Positions 17,505 through 26,122 are shown, counted from the first letter of the stretch. The stretch is 64,000 nucleotides of DNA from Flavobacterium wongokense (GCF_021608265.1 NZ_JAKIHP010000001.1:1054001-1118000); one strand, 5' to 3'. Notes: generated from the letters alone by a model not told the origin. A program made the numbers and translations.

Positions 17505-18944
17505 ATGGTTTTAAGTAGATTTTGGCTGGCTATTTTTGTTTCTTCAATCGCATTTGTAATCTTCAGTTTATTTGCAGGAAACAGCTATACTATTGACAAT
17601 GTCCTGAACGGAAAGAAGGATGATCCTGTTTTGATTTCAGAGAAATATTTGGAACAATTGCCAAAATTTGTAATGGACAGCATCCAAAAAGCGCCCGACC
17701 AAACCATGGTCATCAATAGGGATACCTTGAACGCGGATACGACCTATGTTTATAAAGCTAAGACTGTTAAAATTTATTCTGGTGTCCAAAAATCCGATGG
17801 ATTGCTGCCAACATGTAAAAACACTTTAATTGATTTAATTCTCCCATTAATTGCTTATTTAGCATTTTTCTGCGGATTGATGCAACTCTTAATTATTTCC
17901 GGAGCCACAGAAAAATTGGCTAAAGTTCTGAGTCCGGTTTTCGTAAAAGTGTTTCCGAGTATTCCAAAAGACCATCCATCAATATCCTATATGACCTTAA
18001 ACTTTGCTGCCAATTTCCTTGGATTGGATTCGGCAGCTACACCATTTGGATTAAAAGCCATGGAAAGTTTACAGGAAATAAATCCGGAAAAAGACAAGGC
18101 CAGTGATGCACAAATTATGTTTATGTGCCTGCATGCTTCGGGACTTACCTTGATAGCAACTTCTATTATTGGCTACAGAGCGGCTGCCAATGCAGTTAAC
18201 CCTGCCGATGTAATGCTGCCGTGTATTATAACCTCTTTTATCGGTACAATTGCTGCGTTCCTTATTGTTGGAATCAAGCAGAAAATTAATTTCAAAAGCG
18301 CTTCCTTAGTTGTGGTACTGATGGGATTAATTGCGGCCATAGTTGGTTTGTTGATGTATGTGAACCACTTGGATTTAATTGGCAAAAATTATTTTACATC
18401 CAATCTTTCGGCTTTGATATTAGTGGGAATTATTGCTTTTACCTTGATATTTTCCTTTGTTAAAGAAAAGAAATTTGTTGAGGCCAAAACTACTGTTTTT
18501 GAAGCTTTTGTTTCAGGAGCCAATGACGGAATTAAAACGGGAGTTACTATTTTTCCTTATGTGTTGGGAATGTTGGTTGCCATTTCCTTATTTAGGAATA
18601 GCGGTTTATTCGAAATTATCAGTAATTGGATATCGTTTGGATTTTCTAATATGGGAGTAAGCAAGGAAATTACCGATGCTTTACCAGTTGCCATGCTTCG
18701 TCCTTTTAGCTCGGCAGGATCAAGAGGGTTTCTGATTGATTCGATGAATACATTTGGAGCCGATTCCTTAACGGGAAGATTAAGCAGTATTTTTCAATGT
18801 AGTGCCGAAAGCACTTTTTATGTAATTGCCGTTTATTTTGGTTCAGTAAATATTAAAAACACCCGTTATGCTTTAGGAACGATGCTTATTGTAGATTTAA
18901 TTTGTGTGATTACAGCAATCTTTGTGGCGAGTTGGTTTTTTTAA
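17505..18944 (+). CDS. SpmA/SpmB-like double Gate-domain membrane protein
   Basis: A 479-residue polytopic membrane protein that looks like a fusion of SpmA- and SpmB-type halves, each with a nucleoside-recognition (Gate) domain. Markers are NFAANFLGLDSAATPFGLKA in the first half, and GANDGIKTGVTIFPYVLGML and LPVAMLRPFSSAGSRGF in the second. About residues 30-110 form an extracytoplasmic insertion. In spore formers SpmA and SpmB act in spore core dehydration; in Bacteroidetes the role of the fused form is unknown, perhaps transport. It is followed by two small genes on the same strand. Confidence 0.75.
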   Translation: MVLSRFWLAIFVSSIAFVIFSLFAGNSYTIDNVLNGKKDDPVLISEKYLEQLPKFVMDSIQKAPDQTMVINRDTLNADTTYVYKAKTVKIYSGVQKSDGLLPTCKNTLIDLILPLIAYLAFFCGLMQLLIISGATEKLAKVLSPVFVKVFPSIPKDHPSISYMTLNFAANFLGLDSAATPFGLKAMESLQEINPEKDKASDAQIMFMCLHASGLTLIATSIIGYRAAANAVNPADVMLPCIITSFIGTIAAFLIVGIKQKINFKSASLVVVLMGLIAAIVGLLMYVNHLDLIGKNYFTSNLSALILVGIIAFTLIFSFVKEKKFVEAKTTVFEAFVSGANDGIKTGVTIFPYVLGMLVAISLFRNSGLFEIISNWISFGFSNMGVSKEITDALPVAMLRPFSSAGSRGFLIDSMNTFGADSLTGRLSSIFQCSAESTFYVIAVYFGSVNIKNTRYALGTMLIVDLICVITAIFVASWFF

Positions 18945-18961
18945 AATAAACAGCATTCAAT

Positions 18962-19348
18962 ATGGACTTCAGTGAATCTTTTTCGGAATTCTATGACCAG
19001 GTAAAATCGAGCCTGGCGTATGGTACTTTTGCCAAATTAACTTTGGCAAAGACTATTGGCAATACCGATTTGATGAATATCTATGTCCGGCCAATTGTTG
19101 ATGAAGGTATTTTGAAGATGGAACTTAAATACAAATTCCAGCGCGACGAACAAATGGAAATCCACACAATTGACAAAGCCAAAGAAATTTTGCTTACTTA
19201 CATCAACAATCCGTTCCTGTCGGCAATATTATTCACAACCGAATTTGATTTGACGTATAAGCTCAATAAAAAAAGAGCCATCAGCATAATCGAAAGCCCA
19301 AATACCTTTATGAATCCTTCCGATGTTTTGTTGGATTATCTTAAGTAA
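18962..19348 (+). CDS. Conserved hypothetical protein
   Basis: I do not recognise this 128-residue protein. It has no signal peptide or membrane helix and is a mix of helix and strand, rich in charged residues (for example MELKYKFQRDEQMEIHTIDK). It starts 17 bases after the SpmA/SpmB-like gene and ends five bases before the lipoprotein gene, so the three are likely one operon. Codon use is like its neighbours, supporting a real gene. Confidence 0.65.
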   Translation: MDFSESFSEFYDQVKSSLAYGTFAKLTLAKTIGNTDLMNIYVRPIVDEGILKMELKYKFQRDEQMEIHTIDKAKEILLTYINNPFLSAILFTTEFDLTYKLNKKRAISIIESPNTFMNPSDVLLDYLK

Positions 19349-19353
19349 TAGCC

Positions 19354-20073
19354 ATGAAAAGGATAGCTTCACTCTTAGTGCTTTTGGCAATCATAAGCTG
19401 TAAAAAGGAAAATCAGTTGAACAATAGCGTTATTGCCAAAACCGATACAGTAGCTATTGAAAAGAAGTCAATTGCACCAGACACCATTTTTTTTACTTAT
19501 GATGATAAAACGAAATGGAATGATTTTGCGGTGGTGTATCTATTGGATAAAAAGTATTCAGAAGACAGTATTTGTACTGCAACATTTAAAATAGATTTTA
19601 AGGGTTACAACAGGCAGGCAAATTTTTCAAAAACACTCAAAATTAAAGGAGTAGATGAAGGCGCTGAATGGTCGGGCGAACTTGAATTGGATTCTGTAGC
19701 TTCTCCTTTAAAAAGAATTGATTTTGGATATCCGGCATGTGGTTATACTCACAATCACTACCTGTTTTATATAGACGGGAATAACTCAAATCTTATTCAT
19801 GAATGGTTTTCCTCATGGGATAGTGGTTGGGGTTATTGGTCGGGAGTAGTATCCGGAGAACCGCAAGACTTCTATTTTAGGACAGAATCATTATCACCAG
19901 TTGAAGAAAGCAGCACTGCTGAAGGTGATTACGAATACGCATCAAACGAATTTACCGATTCCATCCATTTCAAACTGGAAAACAATAAATGGAAGAAAAT
20001 CTTTCTAACCCAAAAAGACAAAGTCTACAGGAGCCGAAAAGTAAAATTTGAAGAATTCTATAAACAGGATTAA
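19354..20073 (+). CDS. Hypothetical lipoprotein
   Basis: A 239-residue protein with a lipoprotein signal (MKRIASLLVLLAIISC, Cys16). The mature part has no domain I can name. It contains aromatic-rich stretches (EWFSSWDSGWGYWSG) and acidic regions, and looks like a folded beta-rich periplasmic or surface protein. It is the last gene before a strong promoter and the AIPR-like locus; no terminator was found after it. Confidence 0.65.
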   Translation: MKRIASLLVLLAIISCKKENQLNNSVIAKTDTVAIEKKSIAPDTIFFTYDDKTKWNDFAVVYLLDKKYSEDSICTATFKIDFKGYNRQANFSKTLKIKGVDEGAEWSGELELDSVASPLKRIDFGYPACGYTHNHYLFYIDGNNSNLIHEWFSSWDSGWGYWSGVVSGEPQDFYFRTESLSPVEESSTAEGDYEYASNEFTDSIHFKLENNKWKKIFLTQKDKVYRSRKVKFEEFYKQD

Positions 20074-20123
20074 ATTACCATTTAAAAAGTTTTATCTTGA
20101 TTGTTTTATAGTAAAGCAAAAAC

Positions 20124-20154
20124 TTGTTTATTAAGTTTTTTGTAAGTATATTTG
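20124..20154 (+). promoter_or_regulatory. Strong consensus promoter of the AIPR-like locus
   Basis: TTG (20124-20126), 20 bases, then TATATTTG (20147-20154) match both elements of the Bacteroidetes consensus. Transcription should begin near 20159-20161, exactly where the first RNA hairpin starts and about 165 bases before the AIPR-like ATG. Confidence 0.7.
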
Positions 20155-20158
20155 CAAC

Positions 20159-20302
20159 GCTATTGGATAATAGCACCTGTCTGGAAGATAGGTTTCATCT
20201 GGAGAGATGAGAGGTATTATGATTGAAAAGTCATTAGGTAAGAACGAGCTTATTAGCTTTTCTTCATAATATTTTATTCTATTAAAGACTTGTCGTTCAA
20301 GT
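20159..20302 (+). ncRNA. Predicted structured leader or small RNA (five hairpins)
   Basis: The RNA would fold into stems that abut each other. H1 is GCTATT-GGAT-AATAGC (20159-20174). H2 is ACCTGTCT-GGA-AGATAGGT (20175-20193, one G-U pair). H3 is TTCATCT-GGAG-AGATGAG (20194-20211). H4 is a long stem pairing 20215-20222 with 20264-20271 and 20225-20230 with 20257-20262, with a small inner hairpin. H5 is ACTTG-TCGTT-CAAGT (20288-20302). Loops H1-H3 all begin GGA. No terminator separates it from the downstream gene, so it is either a long structured 5' leader or a processed small RNA. I know no named family that it matches. Confidence 0.6.
20219..20269 (+). other. Possible 16-codon leader ORF inside the structured RNA
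   Basis: ATG at 20219 opens MIEKSLGKNELISFSS and stops with TAA at 20267-20269. A purine-rich GAGAGG lies four to five bases upstream. The ORF covers almost all of hairpin H4, so ribosomes reading it would disrupt that stem. It may be chance; an in-frame ATG at 20207 would add four codons. Confidence 0.25.
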
Positions 20303-20324
20303 AAATAATTTAATAATTTATATT

Positions 20325-21632
20325 ATGAAAACAAAAAATTTAATTTTGAAACTAGACTCAGCTTTGAGTCAACAAACTTCTAAAGAAGGAGTGCGAATTA
20401 ATCGACTTAATTCAAGTATTTCACCTTCCAATTTCATTAAACTCTTAAAATTAGCAGATAATAAAGTAAATCCTAGGACTGCCAAAATTAATCCTATTAC
20501 TAAAAGTATTCACGAGACTTTAGAAACTTCACCAGAATTATTTTGGTATAAATCAAAAGGAATTTTGCTTTCTACAGAAAGTTGTAAGCTTCTTGATCGA
20601 AATAGAATTGAGATTTCTCTTAATGATGATGACCATGAAGGGATTATGGATGGCGGACATAATACATTTGCTATAGCAATTTATCTGATTGAAAAGCTAT
20701 TCTCATACAAAATTAAAACATGGGATGACTGTAAAGCATATTGGGCTGAACATTATGATGATATAGTGGCCGAATACGATAGTCAAAAAGAGAACTACGA
20801 AAATTTTTCTATTCCAATAGAAATTATATATCCAAATGGAGAACTGGGGTCTGAGGATGATTTTCATAATCATATTGCGGAAATTTGTGCTGCCCGCAAT
20901 AATAATGTTCAACTTACTGCTGCTGCTCGAGGAAACAAAGAGGGCTATTATGAGTATTTAAAAGAGAAGTTGGATCCAAATTTCAAAGTCATCTGGAAGA
21001 ATGGAGAACAAGGGATAATCAAAGCCGAAGATGTAATTGCAATGGCGACCTTACCTTTAATTTATTTAAAAGAAGGGAATTTACTGCCATCAGATACTAA
21101 AACGATAAATAGAATTAGTTTATATTCCGGCAAAGGAAAATGTGTAGAATTTTTTAATAGTGTTTTGGATCATAGTAATATTAGTAATCAAATTGACGGT
21201 AAACATATATTATCGGATTCTTATGTCCAATCAGCACTAGGAATGACTGAGGACATAATGAGATTTTTCGATAGACTGTATATAAAATTTCCAGAATTAT
21301 ATAACACCTTCTCGCCTGGGTTTGGAAGAATAAGTTCAGTCGAAAAACATGATAGTGAAAGGCTAACTCTATTTAAAACTTTAAAATCGAAAACGGTTTT
21401 TCCTCCTGGATTTATTTATCCTTTACTTTGTGGTTTGACAAGCCTTATGGAAATAAATGCTGATCAAAAAAAGCTTGAGTGGAAGAAAAAGCCCTCCGCT
21501 ATTGATCTAACTAAACTAAATTTAAATCAGTATGTTGATTTAATAAAAGTTGTAAATTATGATGCTCAAAAGGTAGGAAAATCAGAATTATTCTATCGCG
21601 AAAGTCAACGAATATTTGAAAATGTGATCTAA
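20325..21632 (+). CDS. AIPR-like protein (abortive-infection phage-resistance superfamily), orphan
   Basis: A 435-residue cytosolic protein. I see the pattern of the AIPR family (PF10592): FWYKSKGILLSTESCKL matches the usual F-W-Y-x-N-N-G-I-t-i block, GIMDGGHNTFAIAIYLIEKL stands where the family has its v-N-G-x-Q-T motif, and ICAARNNNVQLTAAA resembles the later NtQN segment. The Gly-His-Asn version (DGGHNT) is also reminiscent of DGQHR proteins such as DndB. AIPR proteins are linked to phage defence, but the biochemical activity is not established. It is visibly more AT-rich than its neighbours and has no defence partner gene nearby, which suggests acquisition by transfer. It follows the structured RNA and ends at a strong terminator. 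Confidence 0.6.
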   Translation: MKTKNLILKLDSALSQQTSKEGVRINRLNSSISPSNFIKLLKLADNKVNPRTAKINPITKSIHETLETSPELFWYKSKGILLSTESCKLLDRNRIEISLNDDDHEGIMDGGHNTFAIAIYLIEKLFSYKIKTWDDCKAYWAEHYDDIVAEYDSQKENYENFSIPIEIIYPNGELGSEDDFHNHIAEICAARNNNVQLTAAARGNKEGYYEYLKEKLDPNFKVIWKNGEQGIIKAEDVIAMATLPLIYLKEGNLLPSDTKTINRISLYSGKGKCVEFFNSVLDHSNISNQIDGKHILSDSYVQSALGMTEDIMRFFDRLYIKFPELYNTFSPGFGRISSVEKHDSERLTLFKTLKSKTVFPPGFIYPLLCGLTSLMEINADQKKLEWKKKPSAIDLTKLNLNQYVDLIKVVNYDAQKVGKSELFYRESQRIFENVI

Positions 21633-21638
21633 TAAAAC

Positions 21639-21659
21639 GGCCCGGAATTCCGGGCCTTT
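21639..21659. terminator. Bidirectional intrinsic terminator
   Basis: A perfect palindrome GGCCCGG-AATT-CCGGGCC (21639-21656), with an A run before it and TTTATTATT after it, ends the AIPR-like gene and the convergent scoB gene. Confidence 0.85.
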
Positions 21660-21664
21660 ATTAT

Positions 21665-22321
21665 TTAATTGATAACCATTTCCGGGATTTCACCTTCGAT
21701 AATCAAATCGGCTTCGGTTGAAGCAACGATGTGTTCTACGGTAACACCCGGAGCGCGTTCCAATAGTTTGAAACCTTTTGGCGTAATTTCCAAAACAGCC
21801 AATTCGGTTACGACTTTTTTCACACAGCCAACACCTGTTAGTGGCAAAGTACAGCGTTTTAATATTTTGCTTTCACCTGCTTTGTTGACGTGCATCATCG
21901 CAACGATAATATTTTCGGCAGAAGCCACCAAATCCATTGCGCCGCCCATTCCCTTAACCATTTTTCCCGGAATTTTCCAATTGGCAATATCTCCGTTTTC
22001 GGCAACTTCCATGGCACCAAGAATGGTCAGGTCTACTTTTTGGCTGCGGATCATTCCGAAGCTGAAGGCAGAATCAAAGAAACTTGCTCCTGGCAAAGTC
22101 GTGATGGTTTGTTTCCCGGCGTTGATGACATCAGCATCTTCTTCGCCTTCAAAAGGAAAAGGACCCATTCCAAGAACGCCATTTTCACTTTGAAATTCTA
22201 CCGAAATATCGGTACGGACATAATTGGCCACCAAAGTCGGAATTCCGATTCCAAGATTTACAAAATATTTGTCTTTTACTTCCTTAGCAATTCGTTTTGC
22301 GATTTCTTCTTTACCTAACAT
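21665..22321 (-). CDS. scoB: 3-oxoacid CoA-transferase, subunit B
   Basis: The 218-residue beta subunit of succinyl-CoA:3-ketoacid CoA-transferase, which moves CoA from succinyl-CoA to acetoacetate in ketone-body and amino-acid use. The catalytic glutamate lies in VEFQSENGVLGMGPFP, and the N-terminal FVNLGIGIPTLVANYV and the later GAMDLVASAENIIVAM are diagnostic. Its partner scoA is 680 bases upstream on the same strand, with a hypothetical gene between them. It ends at the shared terminator. Confidence 0.92.
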   Translation of the reverse strand: MLGKEEIAKRIAKEVKDKYFVNLGIGIPTLVANYVRTDISVEFQSENGVLGMGPFPFEGEEDADVINAGKQTITTLPGASFFDSAFSFGMIRSQKVDLTILGAMEVAENGDIANWKIPGKMVKGMGGAMDLVASAENIIVAMMHVNKAGESKILKRCTLPLTGVGCVKKVVTELAVLEITPKGFKLLERAPGVTVEHIVASTEADLIIEGEIPEMVIN

Positions 22322-22336
22322 ATCTGGAGGTTTATT

Positions 22337-22999
22337 TTATTGACTTATAAGTTTGTCTATTATTTCACGCACTTTCATAGTGCTGTATTCTTTGTCTTCA
22401 CAGTTCATTTCGGGCTGTTGGTTGGCACTCAAAAAAGTATTGAAATCCTTGCATTTGCGGAAGAAATCAAATTCGTTCTTAGAAAAATCGTAAATGACCC
22501 CTTTGAACTGATTGACATTTGATGCCATGGCACCACCTACAGCGCCACCACTGCCATAACCGAGGCCTTTTGCCAATCCACTGCCGAACATTCCTTCCAT
22601 ATAGAAAAAGTTACCATCTTTTATCACTCGGTGATACAGATTGGGATTACTTCCGGTTTCATCACGGTCGCCTTTTTTGGCATGTTTGGACATTTCGCGC
22701 TGCTTGAAATATAGATTTCCCTGAAACGAAATGGCAAAAATATCCGTAACCTTTGAAGTGTCTTTTACACGGTAAAAGAAAACCTGGTCAACAACATCCT
22801 CTTTCTGCAATACTTTGTTGCCAAAGAGACTGCGGCGTTCGATGGTAACCAAAGGGCGTATTTTATTGCTGACGAAATCTTCATAAGAATAGTAAAATCC
22901 TTCTTTGTAATCCTTGACAAAATGTTTTTGCGCATATCCTGCTGAGGCAGAAAAAAATGCCAATGCACAAATTGCAGGTAAATAAAGTCGGCGTATCAT
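22337..22999 (-). CDS. Secreted hypothetical protein between scoA and scoB
   Basis: A 220-residue protein with an N-terminal signal peptide (LPAICALAFFSASAGYAQ). The mature part is basic and strand-rich, with a small Gly/Ala patch (GLGYGSGGAVGGAMASNV). I do not recognise a domain. It starts two bases after scoA ends and stops 15 bases before scoB begins, so it must be co-transcribed with them, yet an exported protein has no obvious place in CoA transfer. Confidence 0.7.
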   Translation of the reverse strand: MIRRLYLPAICALAFFSASAGYAQKHFVKDYKEGFYYSYEDFVSNKIRPLVTIERRSLFGNKVLQKEDVVDQVFFYRVKDTSKVTDIFAISFQGNLYFKQREMSKHAKKGDRDETGSNPNLYHRVIKDGNFFYMEGMFGSGLAKGLGYGSGGAVGGAMASNVNQFKGVIYDFSKNEFDFFRKCKDFNTFLSANQQPEMNCEDKEYSTMKVREIIDKLISQ

Positions 23000-23001
23000 A
23001 A

Positions 23002-23703
23002 TTACGATTTTTTTCTTACCGTTCGCTGTTCAATCCTTTTTTCAAACTTTTCCCCTTTGAAGATACGCTGTACCATGATTCCGGGAATATGGATTTGATT
23101 TGGATCTAATGAACCAACAGGCAATAATTCTTCAACTTCGGCGATGGTGATTTTTGCAGCACCAGCCATGCAGGCGTTAAAGTTGCGTGCCGTTCCTTTG
23201 AAAATAAGGTTTCCGGCTTCGTCGCCTTTCCAGGCTTTTACGATGGAAAAATCGGCTTTGTATGCCAATTCCATCACGTGCATTTTTCCATTGAATTCGC
23301 GTGATTCCTTTCCTTCAGCTACTTCGGTTCCGTAACCTGCAGGAGTGAAGAAAGCTGGAATTCCGGCTTGTGCTGCACGGCATTTTTCAGCCAGGGTTCC
23401 TTGTGGGGTAAGCTCTACGTCCAATTCACCCGAAAGCATCTGGCGCTCAAACTCGGCATTTTCGCCAACATAGGAAGAAATCATTTTTTTGATCTGTCTT
23501 TTTTGAAGCAATAAGCCCAGTCCAAAATCATCGACACCAGCATTATTGGAAATGCAGGTTAGTCCTGTGGTTTCTTTTTTTACCAATTCGGCTATGCTGT
23601 TTTCGGGAATGCCACAAAGGCCAAAACCGCCAAGCATGATGGTCATATTGTCTTCAATGCCCTGTAGTGCTTCGGTAACGGAATTTACTTTTTTGTTAAT
23701 CAT
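23002..23703 (-). CDS. scoA: 3-oxoacid CoA-transferase, subunit A
   Basis: The 233-residue alpha subunit. It shows the CoA-binding signature [15 protein letters not shown] near residues 22-36, [12 protein letters not shown], and [16 protein letters not shown]. Together with scoB it forms the complete heteromeric enzyme. It lies downstream of PBP1A, separated by a dispersed repeat that may end or attenuate the upstream transcript. Confidence 0.93.
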   Translation of the reverse strand: MINKKVNSVTEALQGIEDNMTIMLGGFGLCGIPENSIAELVKKETTGLTCISNNAGVDDFGLGLLLQKRQIKKMISSYVGENAEFERQMLSGELDVELTPQGTLAEKCRAAQAGIPAFFTPAGYGTEVAEGKESREFNGKMHVMELAYKADFSIVKAWKGDEAGNLIFKGTARNFNACMAGAAKITIAEVEELLPVGSLDPNQIHIPGIMVQRIFKGEKFEKRIEQRTVRKKS

Positions 23704-23745
23704 GGTTAGTGTGTGTTCAATATTTTTTGCTCGATTTTACGCAGG

Positions 23746-23800
23746 CACTAGCCCGGATTGGAGCTAGCTACCATGTAGCGCGGAAAGCCGGATTAGCTTC
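23746..23800 (+). repeat. Dispersed palindromic repeat, copy 1
   Basis: The stretch begins CACTAGCCCGGATTGGAGC and ends GCGGAAAGCCGGATTAGC, with a perfect small hairpin GCTAC-CAT-GTAGC (23767-23779) between. A second, reversed copy with the same TAGCCC-GAT-AGC and GCGGA-AGC-GGA boxes is at 44789-44840. From memory, similar short elements are common between genes in Flavobacterium genomes. It fills the gap between PBP1A and scoA. Confidence 0.6.
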
Positions 23801-23806
23801 TAATTT

Positions 23807-26119
23807 TTATAATCCAAATTCTTCAGTGTTTTGTTCTTCTTCCGGAGGAAGCGCAGTGGAATCGACCTCTACTTTCCTTGGTGTCCAGCAATCCACTTTT
23901 ATCGAAAGGTTATCAGGTCTTTCAAACTTGTCTTTTGAGACTAACAGGTCTTTATCCTCGTAACATTTTTTCATCATATAACCCCAAATAGGCAGAGCAG
24001 CAGTTGCGCCCTGGCCGTAAGTGATTCCCTTGAAACGAGCAGAACGGTCTTCGCAGCCAACCCAAACACCGGTAACCAGGTTAGGCACCATTCCGATAAA
24101 CCAACCATCGGATTGATTTTGGGAAGTTCCCGTTTTACCGGCGATTTCATTCGTAAACATATAAGGATAACCGGTCCAGCGATTGTCACCGCTTCCGCCG
24201 CCCTGCGTCCTCAAACGAACACCCGAACCTTCTTCGGTTACACCTTCCAGAAGTTTGATAACCGCGTACGCAATATCCTTATTAAGAACGTCATGCGTTT
24301 CAGGAACCGGTTCGTAAAGAACGACACCGTTTTTATCTTCAATCCTGCTGATGAATTGCGGTTTGATATAAACACCCTGATTGGCAAATGTGCTGTAGGC
24401 CGCAACCATATCTTCAACGGTAATTTCAACAGCGCCAAGTGCGATTGATGGTTGGGTAGGAATTTCTGATTTTACGCCCAATTTTTTGGTTAAGGCAACA
24501 ACCGCTTCGGGACCAACCTTGTCCATTAGTTTTGCCGAAACCGTGTTGATGGAATTTGCCAATGCTTTTTTAAGCGTCACCATTCCGCGGTATTTGTTGT
24601 CTGAATTTTTAGGAGTCCAGTCTGCAGTTACGTGGTGCCTTCCAACAGGGATTGTAAATGGCGAATCGATAATCGAATCACAAGGTGACATTCCCAACTG
24701 TTCAATGGCTGTTGCGTAAACAAAGGGTTTGAAGGTAGAACCAACCTGTCGTGCACCTTGGCCAACGTGATCGTATTGGAAATATTTATAATCGATTCCG
24801 CCAACCCAAGCCTTGATGTGCCCCGTTTGTGGTTCCATAGACATGACACCGGTTTGGAGGAAATGTTTGTAATAACGAATGGAATCAATTGGCGTCATCA
24901 GTGTATCGATTTCACCGTTCCATGAAAAGACCTTCATTTTGGTTTTGATATCAAACGAAGCAATGATTTCGTCTTCTGTTTTGTCCAAATCCTTCATTAC
25001 ACGCCAACGCTCTGAGGAACGCATGGCCTTATCCATAATCCTTTTGGTTTCTTCCGGAGTGATTTTCAGAAAAGGCGCATTTTTGTTGTCCTTCTGCTCT
25101 TCAAAAAATTGTTTCTGAAGGTTTTTCATGTGAGCCTGAACGGCTTCTTCGGCGTGTTCCTGGATTTTGGAATCGATGGTCGTGTAGATTTTTAATCCGT
25201 CGCTGTATATATCCCAATCGCTGCCGTCGGGTTTTTTATTTTCCTTTGCCCAGTTTTTCATGTATTCGCGAAGGAATTCCCTGAAATAGGTTGCGGTTCC
25301 TTCTTTATGGCTTTCCGGATGGAAATGTAAAACGATAGGCTGGGCTGCGAGTTTGTTTTTGGTAGCCTCATCCAAAATACCGTTTCGCACCATCTGACCC
25401 AAAACCGTGTTTCTTCTTAAACGTACTTTTTCTGCACGGCGCAACGGATTGTAAAGCGATGGGTTTTTCAACATTCCGACGAACATCGCACCCTCATCAA
25501 CTGTTAAATCCCTTGGTTCTTTACCAAAATAAACTTTGGAAGCCGAACGGATTCCTACTGCCGTGTTCACAAAATCGGCCTTGTTGAGGTACATGGCAAT
25601 GATTTCGTTTTTAGTATACTGGCGTTCCAGTTTCACTGCGATAATCCATTCCTTTACTTTCTGGATCACACGGAACAGCTTAAAACTTGATCCTTCACCA
25701 TGGAATAATAATTTTGCTAATTGCTGGGTTAAGGTACTCGCACCGCCATTGGCTCCTAATTTTAAAGCCGCACCAAAGGTTCTTCGGGCATCGATTCCGG
25801 AGTGTTCGTAAAAACGTTCATCTTCGGTTGCAACAAGGGCTTTTACTAAATGTGGTGGTAAATCTTCATATTTGATTGGCGTCCTGTTTTCGTTGTAAAA
25901 TTTCCCAATTGTTACACCGTCAGAAGATATGATTTCGGTAGCCAGATTGGATTCAGGATTTTCCAAATCTTCAAATGAAGGCATGCTTCCAAAAAATCCC
26001 CATGAAGCCAAAAGGAAAAACAAGGCCATGACACCCATTCCATAAAAGAATAATTTCCAAAATTTCTTTTTGTAGTAGTTGATGTCTTTGACGGTAGCTG
26101 TGTTATTTTTTTGTGCCAT
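23807..26119 (-). CDS. Class A penicillin-binding protein 1A
   Basis: A 770-residue bifunctional peptidoglycan synthase anchored by one N-terminal helix (about residues 25-45). The glycosyltransferase (GT51) domain shows ATEDERFYEHSGID and GGASTLTQQLAKLLF. The transpeptidase domain shows GSTFKPFVYATA (active-site Ser), SINTVSAKLM (SxN) and AGKTGTSQNQSDGWF (KTG). It polymerises glycan and cross-links peptides in the periplasm. It starts three bases after gldH ends and probably shares its transcript. Confidence 0.94.
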   Translation of the reverse strand: MAQKNNTATVKDINYYKKKFWKLFFYGMGVMALFFLLASWGFFGSMPSFEDLENPESNLATEIISSDGVTIGKFYNENRTPIKYEDLPPHLVKALVATEDERFYEHSGIDARRTFGAALKLGANGGASTLTQQLAKLLFHGEGSSFKLFRVIQKVKEWIIAVKLERQYTKNEIIAMYLNKADFVNTAVGIRSASKVYFGKEPRDLTVDEGAMFVGMLKNPSLYNPLRRAEKVRLRRNTVLGQMVRNGILDEATKNKLAAQPIVLHFHPESHKEGTATYFREFLREYMKNWAKENKKPDGSDWDIYSDGLKIYTTIDSKIQEHAEEAVQAHMKNLQKQFFEEQKDNKNAPFLKITPEETKRIMDKAMRSSERWRVMKDLDKTEDEIIASFDIKTKMKVFSWNGEIDTLMTPIDSIRYYKHFLQTGVMSMEPQTGHIKAWVGGIDYKYFQYDHVGQGARQVGSTFKPFVYATAIEQLGMSPCDSIIDSPFTIPVGRHHVTADWTPKNSDNKYRGMVTLKKALANSINTVSAKLMDKVGPEAVVALTKKLGVKSEIPTQPSIALGAVEITVEDMVAAYSTFANQGVYIKPQFISRIEDKNGVVLYEPVPETHDVLNKDIAYAVIKLLEGVTEEGSGVRLRTQGGGSGDNRWTGYPYMFTNEIAGKTGTSQNQSDGWFIGMVPNLVTGVWVGCEDRSARFKGITYGQGATAALPIWGYMMKKCYEDKDLLVSKDKFERPDNLSIKVDCWTPRKVEVDSTALPPEEEQNTEEFGL

Positions 26120-26122
26120 AAT

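Noticed and set aside
20159..20302. Known riboswitch or group II intron/retron RNA
   Set aside because: No conserved riboswitch core that I know is present, there is no reverse transcriptase gene nearby, and the stems are simple stacked hairpins.
23704..23806. Small gene between PBP1A and scoA
   Set aside because: The short open frames there follow the dispersed repeat and have no ribosome site or protein-like composition.
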